Shown in pieces: positions 35,396 through 44,539 of a stretch of DNA of 64,000 nucleotides. Under the pieces are notes generated by a model, which saw nothing but the letters and a program-made list of their open reading frames with translations, made no database searches and was not told the DNA's origin. Position 1 is the first letter of the stretch. Each line of letters begins with the position of its first letter. Origin of the DNA: Vagococcus hydrophili (GTDB lineage: Bacteria; Bacillota; Bacilli; Lactobacillales; Vagococcaceae); the NCBI RefSeq assembly GCF_011304195.1, contig NZ_CP049887.1:2976001-3040000 (forward strand), written 5' to 3'. A program made the position numbers and the translations under genes.

Positions 35396-37146
35396 TTTTC
35401 ATATTCTCTCATTACTTTCATAAACGCTTCGCCGTATTTGTCTAGTTTATTTTGACCGACTCCTTTGATTTGAAGGAAATCTAGAGAGGTTTTCGGTTGT
35501 TTTTCGATCATCTCATGAAGTGTTTTATCAGAGAAAATGACATAAGGTGGTAAGTTTTGTTCGTCTGCTAAGTCAGAACGTAACTCTCTTAGTTTTTCAA
35601 ATAAACCATCATCTACTACTAATTGTTTAACCACTAATTGTTTTCTAAAGACTTGTTTCTTTCCTAGTAACACATTAATTCCTTCCCCTGAAAGAGATAG
35701 TAAAGGATATTGTCCTTTTGACGGAATTAAGTACTGCTCAGCTGTTAAGTAATCAATCAATTGAGTAACTTCTTTTTGTGACCAGTCTTTCATTAAACCG
35801 TAAGTTGTCAGCTCATCAAAATGCCACTGTTTGATTTTTTGATCTTTTGAACCAGTTAAAACTTTAGCTACTAATGATTTTCCGAACTTTTCATTCATCC
35901 GTTTCACACAAGAAAAGACTTTTTGCGCTTCAATTGTGATATTCACTGATTCACGCTCGTCTAAACAATTACTACAACGTCCGCAATCTATTCCAACTTC
36001 ACCAAAGTAGCGTAAAATATAGTTTTGCAAACAGCTTTCCGTATGAGAATATTGATTCATTTCTCTTAATTTCAAGTATTCATTTTGACGATATTCTATA
36101 TTAGCTTCTGATTGTTCAATAAAAAATTGTTGAATTTGAACATCTTGAGGACTGTATAATAAAATTGCCTCACTTGGTAAGCCATCACGTCCAGCTCTCC
36201 CTGCCTCTTGGTAGTATGATTCTAAATTACCAGGCATTTGAGCGTGCACTACAAAGCGAACATTACTTTTATTAATTCCCATACCAAAGGCGTTAGTTGC
36301 CACCATCACTTCTACTCGGTCATAAGCAAAATCCTCTTGGTTTTTAGATCTGACTTGTTCAGACATTCCACCATGATACATACCAGCCTTAAGCTTATTA
36401 TGAACCAGTAAGCGGTGAATTCTTTCCACTTCTTTCCTTGTACTAGCGTAAATAATTCCTGATTGACCTTGATTCATTTTTAGAAACTCTAATAAGTAAG
36501 TGTCCTTTTGATCCTTAATCACTTGAAAGGCTAGATTGTCTCTGGAAAATCCTGTAACTACTTGATTTTCTTCTGGAATTGACAATAATTGACAAATATC
36601 AGTCGCCACTTCCGGTGTGGCTGTTGCCGTTAATGCCACAATTCTTGGGCGTGGTGAAAAAGAACGAATGGTTTGAGCTAAATTAATATAACTTGGTCTA
36701 AAATCATGCCCCCATTGAGAGATACAGTGAGCTTCATCTATCGCGATTAATGAGACTTGAACATGTCTTAATAACTCAACAAAATCAGAAGTTTCAAGAC
36801 GCTCTGGAGCCACATAAAGTAATTTCACCTCTCCTCTAGCTGCTTGGCCTAAACGAAACTGAATCTCTTGATAATTTAGCGTGCTATTAATATAGCTAGC
36901 AGGAATTCCCATGTCATTTAATGCATCTACTTGATCCTTCATTAAGGAAATTAGAGGGGAAATAACCACTGTTAACCCCTCTAAAACTAAGGCTGGCAGT
37001 TGATAACAAATGGATTTCCCACCACCTGTTGGCATAATTCCTAAACAGTCATTTCCTTGAAGTATATTATTTATAATGGTTTCTTGACCTTTTCGAAAGG
37101 ATTGATAGCCAAATTTTTCTTCTAAAAGTTGCAGTACTTGATCCAT
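35374..37146 (-). CDS. recQ: ATP-dependent DNA helicase RecQ
   Basis: 590-residue 3'-5' helicase of recombination repair. Walker A GGGKS is at 41-45 and the DEAH box at 137-140. The helicase C domain contains FGMGINKSNVRFVVHAQMP, the RecQ zinc site is CLQNYILRYFG...CGRCSNC, a winged helix follows, and a C-terminal HRDC domain (LREL...FLQIKGVGQNKLDKYG) ends the protein. The last residues, SDEKGV, and the TAG stop come from the repeat element, as in the ligase gene at 38452. Confidence 0.96.
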   Translation of the reverse strand: MDQVLQLLEEKFGYQSFRKGQETIINNILQGNDCLGIMPTGGGKSICYQLPALVLEGLTVVISPLISLMKDQVDALNDMGIPASYINSTLNYQEIQFRLGQAARGEVKLLYVAPERLETSDFVELLRHVQVSLIAIDEAHCISQWGHDFRPSYINLAQTIRSFSPRPRIVALTATATPEVATDICQLLSIPEENQVVTGFSRDNLAFQVIKDQKDTYLLEFLKMNQGQSGIIYASTRKEVERIHRLLVHNKLKAGMYHGGMSEQVRSKNQEDFAYDRVEVMVATNAFGMGINKSNVRFVVHAQMPGNLESYYQEAGRAGRDGLPSEAILLYSPQDVQIQQFFIEQSEANIEYRQNEYLKLREMNQYSHTESCLQNYILRYFGEVGIDCGRCSNCLDERESVNITIEAQKVFSCVKRMNEKFGKSLVAKVLTGSKDQKIKQWHFDELTTYGLMKDWSQKEVTQLIDYLTAEQYLIPSKGQYPLLSLSGEGINVLLGKKQVFRKQLVVKQLVVDDGLFEKLRELRSDLADEQNLPPYVIFSDKTLHEMIEKQPKTSLDFLQIKGVGQNKLDKYGEAFMKVMREYEKSDEKGV

Positions 37147-37214
37147 TTTATCCCTCTTTTCCTTGCCTATTATAACCGAAAAAAGTCTTTAATTCATGGA
37201 AAACAACAGAAAAA

Positions 37215-37245
37215 AAGAAACTCACATATTTTCTGCAAGTTTCTT
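37215..37245 (-). terminator. Terminator of the TRIC channel gene
   Basis: AAGAAACT pairs with AGTTTCTT, and seven Ts follow on the minus strand. Confidence 0.75.
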
Positions 37246-37265
37246 CATTGTTAAATTACGCATAA

Positions 37266-37925
37266 TTAATAATCTTGTTCTTTTTCTATTATTTGCTGTG
37301 GGGTGATTTGAGGTAATTCATTTTTTACAAAGGCCGTTGCTTTCGGCAAGTTCCAGTTGTAAAGTAAGCCGATTAATCTAAACACAACCGTTAAACCAAT
37401 AATCAACATATAAAATAAAGGTTTCGTTGGAACGAAGAAATAGATCACCACTGCGATTAAAATCGACCAACTCCCATAAATTTCAGCACTTAACACATTT
37501 GGTTTTTTACCAGCCAGAAGGTCACGAATCACCCCACCACCTGTTCCTGTTAAAATTGCTGCAACAATGACAGGACCAATGTGTGTATTAATATCTAAGC
37601 CATATAAAGCTCCTTGAATGCTAAAAGCCGCTAGCCCAATCGCATCAGAGATAATTTCCATTTTTTTCCATGAGGTAAATTTCTTTGGAAACAAATAGAC
37701 TAATAAAATCGTCGCAAAAGATACATAGAAAAGATTCGTTTGACTCCAAAAAACTGACATGGGTAAGTCTAAGATAACATTTCTTAATACCCCGCCACCA
37801 AATGCGGTGACAAAACCCAAAACAGTTATGCCTAATATATCATAATCTTCTTCCATAGCAACGATTGCTCCAGATAGTGAAAATGCAATGGTTCCAATAA
37901 TACTTGTAACTTCTAAAACATCCAT
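37266..37925 (-). CDS. TRIC-type cation channel family protein (YadS/YicG-like)
   Basis: 219 residues with seven membrane helices in two homologous halves. The paired glycine-rich motifs AFGGGVLRNVILDLP and GTGGGVIRDLLAGKKPNVL identify the bacterial TRIC (formerly UPF0126) family of trimeric cation channels. It is monocistronic, with its own terminator. The physiological ion and role are unknown here. Confidence 0.87.
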   Translation of the reverse strand: MDVLEVTSIIGTIAFSLSGAIVAMEEDYDILGITVLGFVTAFGGGVLRNVILDLPMSVFWSQTNLFYVSFATILLVYLFPKKFTSWKKMEIISDAIGLAAFSIQGALYGLDINTHIGPVIVAAILTGTGGGVIRDLLAGKKPNVLSAEIYGSWSILIAVVIYFFVPTKPLFYMLIIGLTVVFRLIGLLYNWNLPKATAFVKNELPQITPQQIIEKEQDY

Positions 37926-38163
37926 CCCAATTACCTTCCTAACCTCACAACAATAAAATCGTTCGTTATTTTTTTACAGCATATAAATGATGTATCAAAT
38001 TTTCGTCATTTTTTTAGAAAAAATTTTTACCTTTTTAATTTATAGTATCTCTTCTCACTTGTCTAGTTTTTAGAACCACTTTTCATAACAAATTTTGATT
38101 GGTAAATAGGCATAAATCTTGTTATGATAGCAAAGTAAATTTAACCCATAAAGGATGGTAATT

Positions 38164-38361
38164 ATGAACGGTAAAAATAGAAGTCAAATCAAGATTGGGC
38201 AGTTAGTTGATATTGTCTTAAAAAAAGATCAACGTAGTGGTAAATTAACGAGAGGTCACGTTAAAAGAATTTTAACCAACAGCGCAAATCATCCTCACGG
38301 CATTAAAGTGATGTTAGTTGAAGAGGATCAAGTTGGACGTGTCCAAGGGATTATTGAGTAA
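38164..38361 (+). CDS. YwbE family small protein
   Basis: 65-residue protein with the YwbE (DUF2196) pattern: GQLVDIVLKKDQRSGKLTRG, then VKRILTNSANHPHGIKVML and GRVQGI. It is probably a small KOW-like beta barrel. Function unknown. The start is the ATG at 38164, with AAAGGA eight bases upstream rather than the ATG three codons earlier that overlaps it. A TGTTATGAT extended -10 lies about 40 bp upstream. Confidence 0.85.
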   Translation: MNGKNRSQIKIGQLVDIVLKKDQRSGKLTRGHVKRILTNSANHPHGIKVMLVEEDQVGRVQGIIE

Positions 38362-38400
38362 ATTTTTTTGTGAAATATTTAACTATGACCACTTACTTTT

Positions 38401-38409
38401 TGTTATAAT
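38401..38409 (+). promoter_or_regulatory. Extended -10 promoter of the ligase gene
   Basis: TGTTATAAT (TGn plus a perfect TATAAT) 43 bp before the ATG at 38452. No good -35 is seen, as expected for an extended -10 promoter. Confidence 0.55.
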
Positions 38410-38451
38410 GTAACAGTTCCAAAAATTAACGACTAAAAGGAGTTCCTTTTC

Positions 38452-40002
38452 ATGATTTTTCCAAACAATACGTATCAAGAGTTAAATCTCTATTCAAATT
38501 TTGCAGAGGCTGCTGAGAGATTCCCTAATGTTCCCATCTATTTTGATGACACATTAATCGGATTTCCAGATTTAGCTTTAGAAACGACTTATCAAGACGC
38601 TAAAACAAGCATTATCGCCCAAGCATCTCGCTTAAAACAACTTGGTATTAAAAAGGGGGATAAAGTGGTTATCTATAAATCTCCCATGTTTGATACTTAT
38701 TTACTAGCTGTGGCCGTGAGCTTCCTTGGGGCAGTTCCTGTGATGATTTCCTTTCACTTTCCAGCGCCAATTATGACGATTATGTGTGACCGTCTGGAAA
38801 ACCCTTGGATGATTTTTGATCAAGTGACCGCATCAAAAGCACCTCACATTACAAGTATTCCATCTAATCAATTAATTGAATTAGAAAAACTTGTCACTCT
38901 AGAAGTGAATGAGACCCCTGAACAAGAATTTTTACCAATCGATGACATTTCTTACATGACTCATACTTCGGGTACAACAGGCGTTCCTAAATTAATCGCT
39001 CATTCTGCCCAATCAATGGGTTGGCGAACTAAGTGGCAAAAAAATATTTTTGATTTGATGAAACAAGATGAACTCGTTGCTTTCCATATCTCACCCGTTC
39101 ACTCTCGTTTTAATATTGGGATTTCTTCTCTAATGTCGAAAGGTTTTCCTATGCTATGGATTGGTAGCAGTGAACTAGAGAATGTTGACCGAACCTTAAC
39201 AAAATTTAAACCTGTTGCTTTAGAGACTCATCCAAATAATTTTGTTCAGTGGAGTCATTTAGCTAAGGAAAAACCTGAACTATTTGCTAGTTTTAATTAT
39301 TTCCATTCAACTTTTGATGCGATTAATAAAGGGACGATGGAGATTTTCTTAAATGCTTCAAGTGGTGAGCGACCTGTATTCATGCAAGTATACGGTCAAA
39401 GTGAATGTGGTCCCATGATTATGAGATTCCACACGAAAGAATCGATTGAAACATTGGATGCTCGTAATATGGGTGTTGGTATGCCTGAATTAACAGAAGT
39501 TCGAATTGTTGATGAGAATGCTCAGGTTGTCCCAGAAAACACAACTGGTAACATTCAAATGTTGTCTAAAGGACGTGCCCTAACTTATTATAAAGAAGAT
39601 GCTCGATTCACTGAAAACACTTATGATTTATGGTGGGATAGTGGTGATTTTGGTTACAAAGATGAAAACGGTGATTTATTCTTACTCGATCGTCAAGTTG
39701 ATTTAATCCGTGACGTGGAAAGTACCCTAAAGATCGAAGACTTACTCTTAGATAAACTAGATTTTCTAAATGAAGTCGTGATTGTTCGTGGAAAAGACGA
39801 TATCGCTCAACCGATTGTTTCTGTTGTAGATAATGAAGACATGGACTGGGAACGTTGGTGGCACGCTATATCTGATTTCCCACTTCTAAGTAAACCACTT
39901 ATTTGGGATTATAATGATATTCCAAGAACTGCAACGATGAAAGTTCAGCGATTGAAGATTGAAGAAGATTTGAAAAATCAGAGTGATGAAAAAGGCGCCT
40001 AG
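38452..40002 (+). CDS. AMP-forming acyl-CoA ligase (ANL superfamily)
   Basis: 516-residue adenylating enzyme. The P-loop-like motif THTSGTTGVPK (about 178-188) is complete; QVYGQSECGPM and DSGDFGYKDENGDLFLLDR are the core A5 and A8 regions, and the C-terminal lysine motif TATMKVQRLK is present. The substrate cannot be read from the sequence; an aromatic or fatty acid is likely. Its final residues, SDEKGA, and the stop come from a repeat element also found at the end of recQ. It is monocistronic. Confidence 0.85.
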   Translation: MIFPNNTYQELNLYSNFAEAAERFPNVPIYFDDTLIGFPDLALETTYQDAKTSIIAQASRLKQLGIKKGDKVVIYKSPMFDTYLLAVAVSFLGAVPVMISFHFPAPIMTIMCDRLENPWMIFDQVTASKAPHITSIPSNQLIELEKLVTLEVNETPEQEFLPIDDISYMTHTSGTTGVPKLIAHSAQSMGWRTKWQKNIFDLMKQDELVAFHISPVHSRFNIGISSLMSKGFPMLWIGSSELENVDRTLTKFKPVALETHPNNFVQWSHLAKEKPELFASFNYFHSTFDAINKGTMEIFLNASSGERPVFMQVYGQSECGPMIMRFHTKESIETLDARNMGVGMPELTEVRIVDENAQVVPENTTGNIQMLSKGRALTYYKEDARFTENTYDLWWDSGDFGYKDENGDLFLLDRQVDLIRDVESTLKIEDLLLDKLDFLNEVVIVRGKDDIAQPIVSVVDNEDMDWERWWHAISDFPLLSKPLIWDYNDIPRTATMKVQRLKIEEDLKNQSDEKGA

Positions 40003-40079
40003 CTCTGAGCAGCTGGAGGAGCTGCCTTTTAAATCCAGACTAGATAGCGTGATGAAAAAGTCGCATAGCTCCAAGCAAT
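39982..40079 (+). repeat. Copy of the recQ repeat at the end of the ligase gene
   Basis: The plus strand reads AGTGATGAAAAAGGCGCC, TAGCTC, a shortened hairpin (GCAGCTGGAGGAGCTGC), AATCCAGACTA and a second GTGATGAAAAAG boundary. It is the 122-bp unit with most of its hairpin lost. The first boundary supplies the last codons and stop of the ligase gene. Confidence 0.8.
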
Positions 40080-40090
40080 AAAAATACTAA

Positions 40091-40124
40091 AAAACCAAAA
40101 CTGAATCTAATCAGTTTTGGTTTT
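40091..40124. terminator. Bidirectional terminator between converging genes
   Basis: AAAACCAAAACTGA pairs perfectly with TCAGTTTTGGTTTT (14 bp, six-base loop), with A and T runs on both flanks. It serves the ligase gene and, overlapping its stop, the gene at 40107. Confidence 0.9.
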
Positions 40125-40568
40125 TTTAGCTATAACCTCTTTCATCACTTCAACAAATTTATTTCTATCCTCTTGAGTAAAAGCTTTAGGACCTTTCGTC
40201 CGCTTTCCCGCTTTTCTCATTTGTCCACCGATGTAGCGCTGAGTTAATAAAGTATCGATGGTTTCTGGTAAATATTCTTTCCCACTATGATGAAAAACAC
40301 GAACCTTTTTACCTAATAACAATGAAGCTAATCCATAGTCTTGAGTAATAACCACGTCATCTTCCTGAATCTCTTTAACAATTCGGTAATCTGCCCCGTC
40401 AGCACCTTTATCGACATAAATAAAACTGACAAACGCTGGATACTCCTTATTTGTAAAATGATCCACACTCGTCACAATCAGTACAGGTAGATTAAATATC
40501 TCAGCTAGTTTAATGACTTCATTTTTTACAGGAGAACCATCTCCATCAATCACAAATCTCATGAGCAA
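40107..40568 (-). CDS. YaiI/YqxD family protein (UPF0178)
   Basis: 153-residue DUF188 protein, probably PIN-like. It has FVIDGDGSPVKNEVIKLAEI, the acidic DKGADGADYRIV and TQDYGLASLLL, and a C-terminal GGQMRKAGKRTKGPKAF basic stretch, all characteristic of the family. A nuclease-like role has been proposed but not shown. Transcribed after the DUF1456 gene with ten bases between them. Confidence 0.9.
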   Translation of the reverse strand: MLMRFVIDGDGSPVKNEVIKLAEIFNLPVLIVTSVDHFTNKEYPAFVSFIYVDKGADGADYRIVKEIQEDDVVITQDYGLASLLLGKKVRVFHHSGKEYLPETIDTLLTQRYIGGQMRKAGKRTKGPKAFTQEDRNKFVEVMKEVIAKKTKTD

Positions 40569-40578
40569 AACCTCCTTT

Positions 40579-41043
40579 TTAACGGAAACGTGGAACTAAA
40601 CCTAGTAAAAAGTGTTTCGTATAATTATCTAAGCACTGTTTGTAGTTACGATGTCCTTCTTTACGTAAAAATGATCCTAGTTCACTTTTAGACATTTTAA
40701 TATCGCCATCTTCAAAAATTTCAATCATATCATCCGTTGTCAGCGAAAGAGCTATTTTAATTTTCTTAAGCAAAATATTATTCGCATTTCTTTGACGCAA
40801 TTCAAAAACTGGTTCAACGCCTTCTCTAGCACCACGTTGAGAAGTCACTAACCCATTTAAAAATCTCTCAAATAATTCATCAGAAATCTCAGTTTCGTAA
40901 GTCTCTTCATCCACCATTGTTAACATAGATAAAAATTCTTCCTTAGAGACAACTGCCCCACCTAATTTAAATATTTCAACAACATCTACATCTCTTATAT
41001 CTAACGCATATCTTAAGCGTTTCAAGCGATCATTATGATTCAT
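40579..41043 (-). CDS. DUF1456 (YehS) family protein
   Basis: 154-residue protein containing two copies of the roughly 65-residue DUF1456 helical unit: LKRLRYALDIRDVDVVEIF with LSMLTMVDEE, and LKKIKIALSLTTDDMIEIF with LGSFLRKEGH. Function unknown. I start at the ATG at 41043 with AAGGTG upstream; an earlier in-frame ATG overlaps that ribosome site. An unusual hairpin and a possible small RNA lie in its upstream region. Confidence 0.85.
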   Translation of the reverse strand: MNHNDRLKRLRYALDIRDVDVVEIFKLGGAVVSKEEFLSMLTMVDEETYETEISDELFERFLNGLVTSQRGAREGVEPVFELRQRNANNILLKKIKIALSLTTDDMIEIFEDGDIKMSKSELGSFLRKEGHRNYKQCLDNYTKHFLLGLVPRFR

Positions 41044-41087
41044 CCTGTCACCTTCCATTCCACATTGTATTATAGCAAAGAAGTACT

Positions 41088-41270
41088 ACAAAAATAAACA
41101 AGTAACTTGGCTTAACTAAAATATTAGTTAACTCAAGTTACTTGTTCCATCGATATACAAAAAGAAAAATGAACTTTATCACGGTGGTTTTCCGATGCGA
41201 AATGTTATTTATGATAGGATAGGGGATACTAAAATAAATACTAGTCACTGATCAAAAAGTTCATCGTTCA
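41088..41270 (-). ncRNA. Candidate small RNA or leader RNA
   Basis: On the minus strand TTGACT (41299-41304) and TACACT (41276-41281) are exactly 17 bp apart, a good promoter with no ORF after it. The predicted RNA of about 180 bases begins near 41269. ATGAACTTT near its start can pair with AAAGTTCAT before a T-rich stretch, and it ends with a long hairpin (41097-41146) and a short T run. It points toward the DUF1456 gene, so it could instead be that gene's attenuated leader. No known RNA family was recognised. Confidence 0.45.
41097..41146 (-). terminator. 50-bp near-perfect hairpin ahead of the DUF1456 gene
   Basis: A 13-bp stem (AACAAGTAACTTG with CAAGTTACTTGTT), a two-base internal mismatch and a second 8-bp stem (TTAACTAA with TTAGTTAA) around a four-base loop. 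TATTTTTG follows on the minus strand, so it should terminate transcripts reading toward the DUF1456 gene. Confidence 0.65.
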
Positions 41271-41394
41271 AAAATAGTGTACAACTGAACTAAAGTTTAG
41301 TCAATGGTTTTTTTATCATCTTTTTCGGAAATTGCTTTTAAATTAAAAAAGTATTACACTTAGATTAATTTTAGTAAAGAAGGTGTGACATCAA

Positions 41395-42081
41395 ATGAAA
41401 TCCTATCTGAATTTAAGTAAATCGGATCAACAACTTTTAACATCCTATTCCTTAACGCTTAAAGCTCTTAGCAACTTTTTAGGACATAATCATGAAATAA
41501 TTTTATACAGCCTTGAGAATATTGAAAAATCTGCTTTAGTAGTGATTAATGGACACCTCAGTAACACAAAAAAGAATGATCCAATTTCAGACTTAGCTTT
41601 AAAAAAATTAAAAGATTTAGAAAAAAATAGTGATTCTATGGTCATGCCCTTTTTTGAGAAAAACGAAATTGGCTCTATTCTAAAATCCAGTACTATCCCA
41701 ATTTTTGGAGAAAATAATCGAGTGATTGGCTTGATTTGCATTAATTTGCCTTTAGAAATTCCTCTTATTGATTTTCTAAGTGATTTAATGCCACCTATTC
41801 AACAAAAAGATAAAGAGACAAACATCGACATCAAAAACTCCGAAACTTTCTCTGAAAGTATTGATGAACTTATTACGATTTCACTCAATAAAATGAAACA
41901 GTCTGTTCACAATAATCCAGAGATATCGAGTTTAAATGAAAACAAAGAAATAGTGGTTGGTTTGTACGATCAAGGAATATTTAATTTAAAAGATGCTGTG
42001 CTAATTATCGCTAAAAAACTAGGTATCTCTAAGAACACCGTCTATCTCCATATTAGAAATCATAAGAGTGATAATTTTTGA
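41395..42081 (+). CDS. YheO/DauR-like transcriptional regulator
   Basis: 228 residues. The N-terminal YheO-like PAS domain (about 10-130) has FLGHNHEIILYSLENIEKSALVVING-type features, including HEIILYSLEN, VVINGHLS and VIGLICINLP. The C-terminal helix-turn-helix is LIIAKKLGISKNTVYLHIRN. Relatives regulate amino acid or D-amino acid use. Promoter TTGCTT-17-TACACT lies about 45 bp upstream and ACTAAAGTTTAGT, a palindrome, further up. Its target is not evident. Confidence 0.85.
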   Translation: MKSYLNLSKSDQQLLTSYSLTLKALSNFLGHNHEIILYSLENIEKSALVVINGHLSNTKKNDPISDLALKKLKDLEKNSDSMVMPFFEKNEIGSILKSSTIPIFGENNRVIGLICINLPLEIPLIDFLSDLMPPIQQKDKETNIDIKNSETFSESIDELITISLNKMKQSVHNNPEISSLNENKEIVVGLYDQGIFNLKDAVLIIAKKLGISKNTVYLHIRNHKSDNF

Positions 42082-42115
42082 TGGCACTTATGTTCGTTTT
42101 TATAAAAAATAAACA

Positions 42116-42157
42116 AAACGCGTTGAAGAATGAAAAAAATCATCCTTCAACGCGTTT
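42116..42157. terminator. Bidirectional terminator between YheO-like and MocR genes
   Basis: AAACGCGTTGAAG pairs perfectly with CTTCAACGCGTTT (13 bp), overlapping the stop codon of the MocR gene, with T-rich tracts on both strands. Confidence 0.85.
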
Positions 42158-43577
42158 ATTTTTCAGTCATCTGTTTTAATTCACTAACAACTTTTTTGAT
42201 TTCTGACTCCGTTACTCTAGCAATATTTAATCGGCAACTTTGACAACTTTCTGTGTCTAAAAAGCTGGGATAAACAGCGATTCCCTTTGATAAGAGATCA
42301 TGCCAATCTTTCCTTGTACATGTCTTAGTAAACGTTAACCAAGCATAATAGCCACCCTTTGGTAATTTTAGTTCCACCTGCTTGTCTAATTTAAGTTTAA
42401 TCTCCGACTGTAGTAACCTCATTTTCCCTTCTAAATTATGCCTAATCTTACTTAGTTGCTCATCAAAAACTATATCTTTTAATACGTAAGTTGCTAAGAC
42501 TTGCGGAAAAATACTCAGTTCACTTTCATATTCATCTCGTAATCTAACTACCTCATTCAAAATCACTTCGGGTGCATCAATCCAGCCTAACTGAATTCTT
42601 TTTCCCAATATTTTTGACAATGAACCAATATAAATCACGCTTTTTGGTGCGAGTTCTTTTAATAAGGGCATTGGGTTTGGTACCTGATAAGAGAGTTGGC
42701 CAAATACATCATCTTCAATAATCGGAATTCGATATTTTTGACACAGCTTGATTAATTCGTGACGCCTTTCTAAACTCAACGTGCTGCCTGTAGGATTTTG
42801 AAAATTGGGATTGGTTAGCACTAAGTGAACATTTTTTACCTCAAGTAACTTTTTCAGCTCACTAACAACCATTCCTTTATCATCCACCTGAATTTGAACC
42901 ACATTAATCGACATACTTCTAAATAAAGACATATCATAAAAAAAAGAGGGATTTTCTACAGCAATCGTGTCTCCAGGTTTAAGTAAACTTTGAATCAATA
43001 AAAATAAACTTTGCTGTCCACCCCCAGTCAACATAATATTGCCTTGACTCGACTTAAACCCATACATCTTTTCAAATAACAGCGCCACTTCTTCTCGTAA
43101 AGGTTCATAACCTAAATGCGAAATCTCTTCTTGGAGGAACTCCTCAAAAGAAACATTATCCAAACTAACTTTAGGAATTAATTCTAGTGGTAACTCCCCT
43201 GTAAAGGCATTAATAAATCCTTGTGCATTTTGCTGTTGTTTGGCTTCCACTTTGTTTATATAAGAATTTTTATCCTCTATTTCTTTTAATCCAGAAGACG
43301 TAACAACTGGTAAGTTTTCTTTAGATAAACTCCCTTTGTAATCGCCTAAAATATAGGTGCCACTATTTGATTTTCGTACCACAAAGCCTTGTGCATGAAG
43401 TTCTTCGTAAGCTCTAACAATCGTACTGCGATTGACTCCAATCTCTTTTGCCAAAGCTCTCTCAGACAATAATCGTTCATCTCTCACTAAGCTTCCTTGC
43501 TCAATTTGACTAATTATTTGATTCATCACTTGCCGATATAATGGAATTTTATTGTTCTTATCTATTGTTATTTTCAT
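42156..43577 (-). CDS. pdxR: MocR/PdxR-type regulator (GntR HTH plus aminotransferase domain)
   Basis: 473-residue fusion: a GntR winged helix (IPLYRQVMNQIISQIEQGSL, then RALAKEIGVNRSTIVRAYEEL) and a class I aminotransferase-like domain with the PLP-lysine motif GSLSKILGKR. MocR proteins sense pyridoxal phosphate. It is divergent from a pyridoxine kinase gene and an ECF S-component, so PdxR is the likely identity, regulating B6 salvage. The gene symbol rests on this context. Confidence 0.85.
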   Translation of the reverse strand: MKITIDKNNKIPLYRQVMNQIISQIEQGSLVRDERLLSERALAKEIGVNRSTIVRAYEELHAQGFVVRKSNSGTYILGDYKGSLSKENLPVVTSSGLKEIEDKNSYINKVEAKQQQNAQGFINAFTGELPLELIPKVSLDNVSFEEFLQEEISHLGYEPLREEVALLFEKMYGFKSSQGNIMLTGGGQQSLFLLIQSLLKPGDTIAVENPSFFYDMSLFRSMSINVVQIQVDDKGMVVSELKKLLEVKNVHLVLTNPNFQNPTGSTLSLERRHELIKLCQKYRIPIIEDDVFGQLSYQVPNPMPLLKELAPKSVIYIGSLSKILGKRIQLGWIDAPEVILNEVVRLRDEYESELSIFPQVLATYVLKDIVFDEQLSKIRHNLEGKMRLLQSEIKLKLDKQVELKLPKGGYYAWLTFTKTCTRKDWHDLLSKGIAVYPSFLDTESCQSCRLNIARVTESEIKKVVSELKQMTEK

Positions 43578-43607
43578 GTTAGCATCACCTCAAAAAGATT
43601 ATATCAC

Positions 43608-43638
43608 AAATTGGATGGGTCCAATTTATATCAATTGG
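43608..43638. promoter_or_regulatory. Candidate PdxR operator
   Basis: AAATTGGA-TGGG-TCCAATTT is a perfect inverted repeat, followed by another CAATTGG at 43632-43638, giving three ATTGG/CCAAT half-sites in the 122-bp divergent promoter region. A TATAAT for the regulator gene lies just to the left. MocR proteins typically bind repeated half-sites. Confidence 0.5.
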
Positions 43639-43699
43639 CTGTGGAATAAAAATAATGACATGCTAAACTGAAATCAAATAACTGTTAGGGGTGTGTTTT

Positions 43700-44539
43700 A
43701 TGGTAGAAAAGATACTAACGATTGCTGGCTCTGATGCAGGAGGTGGCGCGGGCATTCAAGCGGATTTAAAAACCTTTCAAGAGTATGGAACCTTTGGCAT
43801 CAGCACAATTACAAGTGTTTTAACCGTTGATCCAAGTACTCGAGTACCTGATATTTTTCCGATGCCGATTGATGTGGTGGAGAAGCAATTAGTTACGGCT
43901 TTTTCTGGTGGCACCCTAAGCGCGGTTAAAATTGGACTGCTTGGAAGTTTAGAAGTTATTGACTTGATTGAAGAAAAAGTGATATCACTTAAACAACAAC
44001 ATGTGGTTTTAGACCCCGTCATGGCGGTTAAAACCAACAAAGATGTTCTCCAACCAGAACTGGTTAATGAGATGATTAAACGCTTAATTCCTTTGGCTGA
44101 TATTGTGACACCAAACTTAGTCGAAGCACAAATTTTATCTGGTTTAAGTGTCATTGAAACAGAGGAACAAATGAAAGAAGCCGCTCAAAGTATTTATGAT
44201 TTAGGACCTAAATCAGTGGTTATTAAAGGTGGTTCACGCTTTCCTAGTGAAACAGCGACCGATTTATTTTATGACGGAACTGAATTCCACTTTATCCATA
44301 AGCCAAAAATCATCACAAAGACGAATCATGGTGCTGGTTGTTCCTTTGCTGCTGCGATTACAGCAGGACTTGCTAAGGGCTTATCTTTGTATGAATCAGT
44401 CACACTGGCTAAAAAATATGTGGCTCGCGCTATTTATGAAGGCATATTCTTAAATGAACACACTGGCTATGTATGGCACGGCGCTTATCAACAAGCTGAA
44501 AATCGAATGACAAAAGGAGATTATATCAATGAACAATAA
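43700..44539 (+). CDS. pdxK: Pyridoxine/pyridoxal/HMP kinase (ThiD-like PdxK)
   Basis: 279-residue ribokinase-fold enzyme with ILTIAGSDAGGGAGIQADLK, LDPVMAVKT, VTPNLVEAQILSG and the anion-hole/catalytic region KTNHGAGCSFAAAITAGLA. ThiD-type PdxK of Bacillus has the same layout and phosphorylates pyridoxal. Location beside a MocR regulator favours vitamin B6 over HMP. The start is the ATG at 43700 after AGGGGTG; a GTG three codons earlier overlaps that site. Confidence 0.9.
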   Translation: MVEKILTIAGSDAGGGAGIQADLKTFQEYGTFGISTITSVLTVDPSTRVPDIFPMPIDVVEKQLVTAFSGGTLSAVKIGLLGSLEVIDLIEEKVISLKQQHVVLDPVMAVKTNKDVLQPELVNEMIKRLIPLADIVTPNLVEAQILSGLSVIETEEQMKEAAQSIYDLGPKSVVIKGGSRFPSETATDLFYDGTEFHFIHKPKIITKTNHGAGCSFAAAITAGLAKGLSLYESVTLAKKYVARAIYEGIFLNEHTGYVWHGAYQQAENRMTKGDYINEQ

